The position numbers were made by a program, and so were the translations under genes. 12,211 nucleotides of DNA from Rubrimonas sp036735545 (GTDB lineage: Bacteria > Pseudomonadota > Alphaproteobacteria > Rhodobacterales > Rhodobacteraceae). Below are positions 6,712 through 12,211 of this stretch, piece after piece. Under the pieces are notes generated by a model. The model was not told where the DNA came from, did no database searches, and saw only the letters and a list, made by a program, of their open reading frames with translations. The stretch lies in the NCBI GenBank assembly GCA_036735545.1, contig DAINOD010000094.1, forward strand, positions 1-12,211, in the 5' to 3' direction. The number at the start of each line of letters is the position of its first letter. The stretch's first letter is position 1.

Positions 6712-7964
6712 AGCCGATCCTTCTCTCCGCCGCCTTCGCGGCCGTCGCCGGCCTCGCCGCCGCGCAGGAGACGACCATCCGCGTGCATTACGCGATCCCG
6801 ACCATCTGGGCCGACGCGCAGGCCAGGCTCGCCGAAGCGTTCATGGCGCAGAACCCCGACATCCGCGTGGTGATCGACGGCCCCGCCGAGAGCTACGAGG
6901 AGGGCGTGCAGCGCCTGCTGCGCGAGTCCGTCGCCGGCTCGCTGCCCGACGTCGCCTATGTCGGGCTGAACCTGTGGCGCGTGCTGCAGGCGCGCGAACT
7001 CGCCCAGCCGCTTGAGCCCTTCATGGGCGACCGGGCGGCCTTCGAGGCCGACGGCTATCGCGCCGCCGTCCGGCTCGGCGAATTCGACGGCGCGGTCTAC
7101 GCGCTCGGCGCCTCGGCCTCGACGCTGGTGATGTATGTCAACCCGACGCTGGTCGAGCAGGCCGGCGGCTCGATGGACGCCTTCCCTGCCGACTGGGACG
7201 GGATCATCGCGCTGGCCGCCAGGATCGACGCGCTGTCGCCCACCATCGACGGCATCTGGCTGCAGCGCCACGACTGGCGCTTTCAGTCGCTGCTGGGCTC
7301 CTACGGCGGCCGCCCGATGACGCCGGACGAGAGCGACATCACCTTCGACGACGCAGCCGGCGTCGCCGCCGCGACCCTGTTCCACCGCTTCACCCGCGAG
7401 GCGGGGATGCAGAGCTACGACCACAACCAGGCCCGCCAGTCCTTCCCCGCCGGGGCGCTGGGGATCATGCTCGAAAGCTCCTCGCTGCTGAACCGCTTCG
7501 TGGACGGCGCCGGCGGCCGCTTCGACATGGTGGTGAAGCCCCTGCCGATCAGCGCGGCGCCGGAGGACGTCTATTTCCCCACCGGCGGCTCGGGCGTGGT
7601 GATGCTGGCGACCGATCCGGCGCAACAGGAAGCCGTGTGGCGCTACATGACCTTCGCGACCGGCCCCGAGGGCGCCCGGATCATCGTGGAGAACACCGGC
7701 TTCGCGCCGACCAACGCCCGCGTGATCGAGGACGCGCAGTATCTGGCCGCCTTCTACGAGGCCAACCCGCTGGCCCTGCCGGCGCACGAGCAGGTCGCCC
7801 GCTTCGCCGGCCCCTGGTACGCCTTCCCCGGCCCCGAGGGCGTGGCCGTCACGGACCTGATCGCCGCGGCGATGGTCGATGTCTCCGACGCCGGCGCCGA
7901 GCCCGAGCAGACCGTGCGCGATCTGGCGCAGACGCTGCGCGCGCGGCTCGGCATGACCAACTGA
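6708..7964 (+). CDS. CUT1 extracellular solute-binding protein, system B
   Basis: A 418-residue periplasmic receptor. The signal peptide is MKPILLSAAFAAVAGLAAA (cleavage near residue 19) and the mature chain starts QETTIRVHYAIPTIW. Motifs of the UgpB/MalE-like solute-binding proteins include LAEAFMAQNPDIRV near the N-terminus, GSLPDVAYVGLN, LVMYVNPTLVEQAGGSMDAFPADWDG, GALGIMLESSSLLNRF, YFPTGGSGVVML and the C-terminal WRYMTFATGPEGARIIVENTGFAPTN. The protein has no cysteine. The ATG at 6708 is preceded by AGGAG at 6697-6701 with 6-nt spacing. It is last in the ATPase-permease-permease operon, 76 bp after the permease stop. It belongs to a different subgroup from the ugpB-like protein at 10672-11916, so a different substrate is likely. 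The ligand could be a sugar, polyol or glycerophosphodiester-type compound. Confidence 0.93.
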   Translation: MKPILLSAAFAAVAGLAAAQETTIRVHYAIPTIWADAQARLAEAFMAQNPDIRVVIDGPAESYEEGVQRLLRESVAGSLPDVAYVGLNLWRVLQARELAQPLEPFMGDRAAFEADGYRAAVRLGEFDGAVYALGASASTLVMYVNPTLVEQAGGSMDAFPADWDGIIALAARIDALSPTIDGIWLQRHDWRFQSLLGSYGGRPMTPDESDITFDDAAGVAAATLFHRFTREAGMQSYDHNQARQSFPAGALGIMLESSSLLNRFVDGAGGRFDMVVKPLPISAAPEDVYFPTGGSGVVMLATDPAQQEAVWRYMTFATGPEGARIIVENTGFAPTNARVIEDAQYLAAFYEANPLALPAHEQVARFAGPWYAFPGPEGVAVTDLIAAAMVDVSDAGAEPEQTVRDLAQTLRARLGMTN

Positions 7965-7970
7965 ACCGAC

Positions 7971-7990
7971 GCGGGGCCTGCGGGCCCCGC
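7971..7990. terminator. Bidirectional hairpin terminator between convergent operons B and C
   Basis: Perfect 8-bp stem GCGGGGCC (7971-7978) and GGCCCCGC (7983-7990) with a TGCG loop, lying in the 30-bp gap between the convergent stop codons at 7964 (plus) and 7995 (minus). No strong T-run follows on either strand, but position and stem strength support a shared transcription end. Confidence 0.75.
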
Positions 7991-7994
7991 TTCG

Positions 7995-8744
7995 CTACCC
8001 CTCGGCCGCCGCCCGCGCCGCCAGCGCGAGGTCGGGGCGGTCGGTGGTGAAGACCTCGACGCCGCAGGCGGCGGCGTGGACGATCTCCTCGGCGGTGTGG
8101 GTGGCGTAGCTCGACAGGCGCACGCCCTCGGCCAGCGCCGCGGCTACGCGGGCGGGCGTCACGAGGCCCACGCGCATGCTCATCCGCTCCGCCCCCGCGT
8201 CGCGCGCCAGTCGGCAGAGCTTGGCGTCGTCGCCGATCAACCCGACCAGCTGGTCGGCCAGCAGCCAGACGAAGCCGAGGCCCGGCGTCGCCGTTGCGCG
8301 GGCCGTCTCCAGCGTCGCGAGCCGGAAGCTGGTGATCTGCGCCCGCCCGGTCAGCCCGCGCGCGGCGAGCCGCTCCAGAACCATGCGCTCGAGCCCCCGA
8401 TAGCCCGACAGGTCGGCCGCCGGCTTGATCTCGATGCGCAGCGCGAGATGGGTGGGCGCGAGGATGTCAAGCGTCTCGTCCAGCGACAGGATAGCGTCTT
8501 CGGACCCGCGGTAGCGCCGCGCGGCGAGCGCCGGCCAGTCCAGCCCGTCGACCGGGCCGCTGCCGTCCGTCACGCGGTCGAGCGTCGCGTCGTGGAAGAC
8601 GTAAGCCACGCCGTCGCGGCTCAGCCGGACGTCGAACTCGACCTGCTCCACGGCGAGCTTCGCGGTCTCGGTGAAGGCGGTCCGGCTGTTCTCCGGCCAG
8701 AGCTGCGCGCCGCCCCGGTGCGAGGCGATGATCGGAAAACTCAC
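7995..8744 (-). CDS. ugpQ: Glycerophosphodiester phosphodiesterase (UgpQ-like, cytoplasmic)
   Basis: A 249-residue hydrolase that cleaves glycerophosphodiesters to glycerol-3-phosphate and the free alcohol (choline, ethanolamine, inositol or similar). The GDPD family pattern is clear: ASHRGG with H9 and R10, PENS with E18 (metal ligand position), EFDVRLSRDG with E36 and D38, HDATLDRVTDG with H51 as the second catalytic histidine, IEIKP with E105, and the C-terminal TTDRPD. There is no signal peptide, so it acts in the cytoplasm, unlike periplasmic GlpQ. The GTG start (8744-8742) overlaps the ugpE-like stop as GTGA and puts the first family strand (SFPIIASHRGG) directly after the start. The longer open frame to 9029 overlaps the permease gene and is noise. 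Co-transcription with the Ugp-like permeases indicates that it processes the imported substrate. Confidence 0.93.
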   Translation of the reverse strand: MSFPIIASHRGGAQLWPENSRTAFTETAKLAVEQVEFDVRLSRDGVAYVFHDATLDRVTDGSGPVDGLDWPALAARRYRGSEDAILSLDETLDILAPTHLALRIEIKPAADLSGYRGLERMVLERLAARGLTGRAQITSFRLATLETARATATPGLGFVWLLADQLVGLIGDDAKLCRLARDAGAERMSMRVGLVTPARVAAALAEGVRLSSYATHTAEEIVHAAACGVEVFTTDRPDLALAARAAAEG

Positions 8745-9607
8745 TTGACGCTCCCCATGGCGACGCCGCTGACCAGATGCCGCTCGGCCATCGCGAAGAC
8801 CAGCGCCGGAGGGACCATCACCGACAACGCGCCGGCGATGATCAGCGGCCAGTCCTGCCCGCCGGTCTCCTCGTCGATGAACAGCCGCGCGATGCCGATC
8901 TCGATGGTGCGCATCCGCGGCACGTCGGTCATCACCAGCGGCCAGAGGTAGTTGTTCCACTCCGCGAGGAACAGGAACACCGCGATGGCGGCGACCGCGG
9001 GGCGCGTCATCGGCACGACCACCGTCCACAGGATGCGCCAGTGCCCGGCCCCGTCGATGCGCGCGGCGTCGATCACCTCCTGCGGCACGGTCAGGAAATG
9101 CTGGCGCAGGAAGAACACGGCGAAGCCCGAGGCGAGGAACGGCAGCACCAGCCCGGCGTAGGTGTTGCGCAGCCCGGCCCCGGCGAGGGTCAGATAGTTC
9201 GGGATCAGCGTCACATGGCCCGGGATCATCAACGTCGCCACTACGGCGAGGAAGATCGCGCCGCGACCCCAGACGCGGGTGCGCGCGAGGACGTAGGCCG
9301 CCATGATCGAGGTCGCCATCGCGCCGGCGGTGATCGCCACGGTCACGATCATGGAATTGAGGAAGTAGCGGGGGAAGGGATGCTCGGTCCAGACGCGAAC
9401 GTAGTTGTCGAGGGTCAGGGCTGAAAACGAAAAGTCCCGTGCGATCAGCGCCGAGCGCGGCATCAGCGAGACGAGCGCCGCATAGAGCACCGGCGTCGCG
9501 AACAGCGCCGCCGCCGCCAGCGCCAGCGCGAAGCGCCAGTCGATCCGCGGGGCCGAGACCCGGCCGGCGGACGGCGGCGCGGCGACGGAAAGCTCAGCCG
9601 AGGTCAT
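8741..9607 (-). CDS. ugpE: ABC transporter permease, UgpE/MalG type (system C)
   Basis: A 288-residue inner-membrane permease. It carries a polar ~22-residue N-terminal tail before the first membrane segment (about 26-48). Further segments are at about 82-107, 115-135, 148-168, 200-222 and 255-277. The EAA loop is at about 178-200 (IDAARIDGAGHWRILWTVVVPMTRP), followed by FLAEWNNYLWPLVM, the MalG/UgpE signature. It ends VSGVAMGSVK, the common UgpE-type C-terminus. The ATG at 9607-9605 lies 14 bp inside the ugpA-like gene, and the stop overlaps the GDPD start by GTGA, so all three genes are coupled. The symbol rests on the link to a GDPD and a UgpB-like receptor; by sequence alone, general CUT1 permease is the safe level. 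Confidence 0.9.
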   Translation of the reverse strand: MTSAELSVAAPPSAGRVSAPRIDWRFALALAAAALFATPVLYAALVSLMPRSALIARDFSFSALTLDNYVRVWTEHPFPRYFLNSMIVTVAITAGAMATSIMAAYVLARTRVWGRGAIFLAVVATLMIPGHVTLIPNYLTLAGAGLRNTYAGLVLPFLASGFAVFFLRQHFLTVPQEVIDAARIDGAGHWRILWTVVVPMTRPAVAAIAVFLFLAEWNNYLWPLVMTDVPRMRTIEIGIARLFIDEETGGQDWPLIIAGALSVMVPPALVFAMAERHLVSGVAMGSVK

Positions 9608-10490
9608 AGTTCACCCGCCGCGAGAACACGCCGAGCTTCAGCGCGGTCAGCGCCAGCAGCCCCGCCAGCAGCATCACCGCGATCGCCGAGGCCAGCCCGT
9701 AGTCGAAGCGGATGAAGGCGATGCGGTAGAAGTAGTGCACGATGAGGTCCGTGGAGCCCGCGGGCCCGCCGCGCGTCATCACGTTGACCAGCGTGAACAC
9801 CTGGAAGGTGTCGATCACCGAAACCACCAGCAGGAACAGCAGCGTCGGCGTCAGCAACGGCAGCGTGATGGTGCGGAACCGCTGCAGCGGCGTCGCGCCG
9901 TCGATCCGCGCCGCCTCGTAGAGCGCCGGGCTGATCGCCTGCACGCCCGCGACGAACAGCACGATGTCATAGCCTAGTTGCTTCCACGCGTTCACCAGCG
10001 CGACCGCGAACAGCGCGGTCTGGGTGTCGTAGAGCCAACTGCGCGGGCCGAGCCCGAAGAGCGCGAAGACGGCGTTGATCAGGCCCTGGTCGGTCTGGAA
10101 CATCCAGCTCCAGATCACCGCGATCGCCGAGGTCGAGGCGACATAGGGCATGAAGAAGACACCGCGGAGCGCGCGGATCCGGCGGGTCTCGGCCACCAGC
10201 AGCTGCGCCAGCATCAGCGCGAGCAGCAGCCGCGCCGGGACGCTGACCAGCACGAACAGCGCGGTGATGCGCACCGCCTCGTTGAAGTCGCGGCTGGCCA
10301 GCGCGCGCTCGTAGTTCCCGAGCCCCACGAAGCGCATCCGCCCCGAAAGAAGGTTCACGTCGTGCAGGCTCAGCCAGCCGGAATAGAGGATCGGCCAGTA
10401 GACGAAGACGCCAAGCACCAGCAGGCAAGGCGCCGCCATCGCATAGGGCGCGCCCCGGGAAAGACGGCGGCTGATGGCGGCGACGGTCAC
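9594..10490 (-). CDS. ugpA: ABC transporter permease, UgpA/MalF type (system C)
   Basis: A 298-residue inner-membrane permease. The first membrane segment is at about 16-40 (YAMAAPCLLVLGVFVYWPI), followed by FVGLGNYERAL, the UgpA/MalF motif. More segments lie at about 74-98, 111-130, 158-182, 211-235 and 265-285. The EAA loop is at 191-210 (YEAARIDGATPLQRFRTITL), followed by MTRGGPAGSTDLIVHYFYRIAF. The start is probably GTG at 10490-10488, with AAAGAG about 10 nt upstream; an ATG at 10440 would give 281 residues and is the alternative. The open frame continues to 10853, but that part is antisense to the ugpB-like gene and is rejected. It is the first gene of the minus-strand ugpA-ugpE-GDPD operon and diverges from ugpB across 181 bp. 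No ATPase gene accompanies it. Confidence 0.9.
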   Translation of the reverse strand: MTVAAISRRLSRGAPYAMAAPCLLVLGVFVYWPILYSGWLSLHDVNLLSGRMRFVGLGNYERALASRDFNEAVRITALFVLVSVPARLLLALMLAQLLVAETRRIRALRGVFFMPYVASTSAIAVIWSWMFQTDQGLINAVFALFGLGPRSWLYDTQTALFAVALVNAWKQLGYDIVLFVAGVQAISPALYEAARIDGATPLQRFRTITLPLLTPTLLFLLVVSVIDTFQVFTLVNVMTRGGPAGSTDLIVHYFYRIAFIRFDYGLASAIAVMLLAGLLALTALKLGVFSRRVNYDLG

Positions 10491-10671
10491 GACGACGAGG
10501 CTCTTTCGTTCCTTGCCGGCTTGGGCGACCGGACAGGCGGACCATGGCCGCGGGCCGCCGCCCCGTGCAACCGCAGGGCGGTCTCGTCGTGGAAAATTCA
10601 CCGTAACGACGCAGGCGCGTTGCATCCGGGGGGTCTTGGTAAGGCTCTTTCTTCGAGACAGGAGTCGAAAC
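10491..10671. promoter_or_regulatory. Divergent promoter region between ugpA-like and ugpB-like genes
   Basis: This 181-bp gap must hold both promoters. It contains a 10-bp direct repeat AGGCTCTTTC at 10498-10507 and 10642-10651, one copy near each gene. At 10591-10603 there is an AT-rich element, GTGGAAAATTCAC. The ugpB-like gene has AGGAG at 10660-10664, 7 nt before its ATG. No tandem PhoB-type box (CTGTCAT repeats) is visible, and no consensus -35/-10 pair is convincing. Confidence 0.5.
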
Positions 10672-11916
10672 ATGGGCGTTCGCACCATGCTGACCGGCGT
10701 CGCGGCGCTGCTGGCCTTCGGGACCGGCGCCGCGCAGGCGCAGGTGAAGTTCCAGTTCTGGTACTCGGCCGGCGAGCAGGTGATCCTGACGCTGGTCGAG
10801 CGCTTCGAGGCCCAGAACCCCGATATCGACATCGAGCCCGTCAACGTCGGCAACTACGCCAACGCCATCGTGCGGCTGCAGGCGGCGGCCGCCAGCGGCG
10901 ATGTGCCCGCGCTCGCGCAGATCGAGATCACCCGCTACGGCCTGTTCGCCGCCGCCGACGCGCTGGAGCCGCTGGACGAGCGTCTGGCCGCCGACCCGGC
11001 GGTGGTCGCGGACCTGCGCCCCTTCGCGCGCGACGCGGCGCTCTATCTGGGCCGGTCCTATGTCCTGCCCTTCAACGTCTCCAACTTGCTCATGTATTAC
11101 AACAAGGACCATTTCCGCGAGGCCGGCCTCGACCCCGAAAGCCCGCCGCGGAACTGGGAGGAACTGCTGTCGATGGCGCAGACCCTCACGATCCGCGACG
11201 GCGACACGGTGACCCGCTGGGGCGCCAACACGCCGCCGCAGTGGGGCCGCTGGGCGATGGCCAACCAGGCCGGCGGCGGCTGGATGGACCCCGCCACCAA
11301 CGAGAACCAGATGGGCCGGCCCGAGACGGCGCGCGCCTACCAGTTCGCGGCCGACATGGTGAACGTGCACCGCGTCGCCCAGATCGACGCCGCGATCAGC
11401 GAGGAGGCCGCGAACGACCTGTTCCTCGGCGGTCGCGCCAGCATCACGTTCAACTCCACGGGTTCGATGGGGAACATGAGGCGCGACGCCGGCTTCGACA
11501 TGGGCGTGGCGCCGCTGCCCTGCGACGCGACCTGCGCCTCGCCGATCGGCGGGGCGGCGCTGGGCATCTTCGCCCGCGCGCCGGAGGCGCAGAAGGACGC
11601 CGCCTGGCGCTTCCTGCAGTTCATCATGACGCCGGAATCCAACGCCGAGATGTTCACGGTGACCGGCTATCTGCCGATCCTCTACTCCACCGCCGAGCAC
11701 CCGCAGGCCAGGGCGCATCTCGAGGCCAACCCGGAATGGGGCACGGCCATCGAGCAGCTCGACGTCGCCTTTGTCCGCGCCCGCCCGCCCGCGATGCCCG
11801 AGATGCGCGCCGTGGAGCCGACGGTGTGGGAGCGCATCGTGCTGCAGCAGGCCACCGCCGAGGAGGCGCTGCGCGAGTTCGCCGCCGAGATCGACCGTCT
11901 GATGGCGACGAACTGA
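10672..11916 (+). CDS. ugpB: UgpB-like solute-binding protein for glycerol-3-phosphate or glycerophosphodiesters (system C)
   Basis: A 414-residue periplasmic receptor. The signal peptide is MGVRTMLTGVAALLAFGTGAAQA (cleavage about 23/24) and the mature protein begins QVKFQFWYS. Resemblance to E. coli UgpB, recalled rather than aligned, is strong: LVERFEAQNPDIDIEPVNVGNY followed by AAAASGDVPALAQIEITRYG (46-90), LPFNVSNLLMYYNKDHFREAGLDPESPP (132-159), ASITFNSTGSMGNMRR (256-271), GGAALGIFARAPE (293-305) and TGYLPI (331-336). Two cysteines, C284 and C288, sit in a loop that I do not recall having them in E. coli UgpB. The start is fixed by AGGAG at 10660-10664 with 7-nt spacing and by the signal peptide; the open frame further upstream lacks both. 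It diverges from its presumed permeases, and a strong hairpin follows the stop. The nearby GDPD supports a glycerophosphodiester or glycerol-3-phosphate ligand (inference). Confidence 0.92.
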   Translation: MGVRTMLTGVAALLAFGTGAAQAQVKFQFWYSAGEQVILTLVERFEAQNPDIDIEPVNVGNYANAIVRLQAAAASGDVPALAQIEITRYGLFAAADALEPLDERLAADPAVVADLRPFARDAALYLGRSYVLPFNVSNLLMYYNKDHFREAGLDPESPPRNWEELLSMAQTLTIRDGDTVTRWGANTPPQWGRWAMANQAGGGWMDPATNENQMGRPETARAYQFAADMVNVHRVAQIDAAISEEAANDLFLGGRASITFNSTGSMGNMRRDAGFDMGVAPLPCDATCASPIGGAALGIFARAPEAQKDAAWRFLQFIMTPESNAEMFTVTGYLPILYSTAEHPQARAHLEANPEWGTAIEQLDVAFVRARPPAMPEMRAVEPTVWERIVLQQATAEEALREFAAEIDRLMATN

Positions 11917-11939
11917 TCCTCCCAACCCGACACGACCGC

Positions 11940-11963
11940 GCGGGCGCCCCTCGGGGCGCCCGC
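11940..11963 (+). terminator. Hairpin terminator downstream of the ugpB-like gene
   Basis: Perfect 11-bp inverted repeat GCGGGCGCCCC (11940-11950) and GGGGCGCCCGC (11953-11963) separated by TC; the innermost pairs must open to form the loop. It begins 23 bp after the stop codon. The downstream sequence TGCGTTCC has only a weak T content, as is common in GC-rich genomes. Confidence 0.75.
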
Positions 11964-12043
11964 TGCGTTCCGAGGCCTTGCGGCGCCCGTCGCGCGCCGG
12001 GAAGGCTTGACCCGCGCCGGGCGCGCGCGGTCGCCGAAGACGG

Positions 12044-12065
12044 GCGATGCGCCAGCGCGCATCGC
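12044..12065. repeat. Perfect inverted repeat, 9-bp stem with 4-nt loop
   Basis: GCGATGCGC (12044-12052) and GCGCATCGC (12057-12065) around CAGC. It is separate from the ugpB terminator hairpin by about 80 bp. It could end a minus-strand transcript entering from the right, be a dispersed REP-like element, or be a protein binding site. No T-run flanks it. Confidence 0.6.
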
Positions 12066-12176
12066 GGCGGCCGCGGCTTCGGAGCCATCACGGGAAGCGG
12101 CCAGATCACCGCCAGCCTCGCGACTTGCTTCATCGGGCAGGAGGCGCTGCGTCGGGCGGCGACGTCGGCGGCGCGA

Positions 12177-12209
12177 CAGACATCGCAGCGCTGCGCGCAG
12201 ACATCGCAG
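12177..12209. repeat. 12-bp direct repeat, 21-bp period
   Basis: CAGACATCGCAG occurs at 12177-12188 and again at 12198-12209. The 21-bp period equals seven codons and also two turns of B-DNA. Whether it is a coding heptad or a pair of protein binding sites cannot be told, because the window ends two bases later. Confidence 0.6.
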
Positions 12210-12211
12210 GA

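Larger units (their letters stand above)
11964..12211. other. Right-end region without a confident gene
   Basis: About 250 bp after the ugpB terminator. Open frames exist on both strands (for example a minus-strand frame starting at 12133), but none shows a recognisable domain. Two structures stand out: a perfect hairpin at 12044-12065 and a 12-bp direct repeat at 12177-12188 and 12198-12209. The plus-strand frame through the repeat reads TDIAALRADIAG, which would be heptad-like if coding, but no start codon with a ribosome site is clear. A gene may begin or end just beyond the right edge. Confidence 0.4.

Noticed and set aside
10592..10605. Possible second LacI-type operator (TGGAAAATTCACCG) before the ugpB-like gene
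   Set aside because: Only 9 of 14 positions match the perfect site at 3431-3444, and the right half is not symmetric with the left.
10491..10853. Upstream extension of the ugpA-like frame
   Set aside because: It would overlap the ugpB-like gene and its ribosome site on the other strand; the family-length protein starts at the GTG at 10490.
9967..11925. Long minus-strand open frame of 652 codons
   Set aside because: It is antisense to the ugpB-like gene and out of frame with the ugpA-like gene; low-complexity Arg/Gly/His composition and no recognisable family.

Overview
This is a very GC-rich window whose densely packed genes have ATGA/GTGA stop-start overlaps and long spurious antisense ORFs. 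It reads as alphaproteobacterial, probably Rhodobacterales-like. That assignment comes from gene style and family resemblance, not from a search.

The window is a cluster of three binding-protein-dependent ABC importers plus one cytoplasmic hydrolase. System A (minus strand, about 3412 down to 1, running off the left edge) is lacI-type regulator > Fe3+/polyamine/phosphorylated-compound-type periplasmic binding protein > permease > permease (partial). A perfect LacI-family operator palindrome, TGGAAACGTTTCCA, lies 18 bp upstream of the regulator start. The system A ATPase is not in the window.

System B (plus strand, 3805-7964) is ATPase > permease > permease > 27-codon micro-ORF > binding protein, of the carbohydrate-uptake-1 (CUT1, MalK/UgpC) type. 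All four junctions are ATGA overlaps if the micro-ORF is counted. The operon ends at a GC hairpin (7971-7990) that it shares with the convergent system C operon.

System C (7995-11916) is Ugp-like. A UgpB-type binding protein (plus strand) diverges from ugpA-ugpE-GDPD (minus strand) across a 181-bp promoter region. The linked glycerophosphodiester phosphodiesterase suggests uptake of glycerol-3-phosphate or glycerophosphodiesters and hydrolysis in the cytoplasm. No ATPase lies in this locus, and the only complete ATPase in the window is that of system B, so the two may share it. A strong hairpin ends ugpB. The last ~250 bp hold no confident gene but contain a perfect 9-bp-stem hairpin and a 12-bp direct repeat with a 21-bp period.

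I see no RNA genes, CRISPR array, insertion sequence, integrase or toxin-antitoxin module. The gene families are ordinary. The points worth a second look are the ATPase-less ugp-like locus beside a complete CUT1 operon, the interlocked chain through a basic micro-ORF, the single in-frame TGA separating the system A permeases, the four-cysteine binding protein, and several hairpins.
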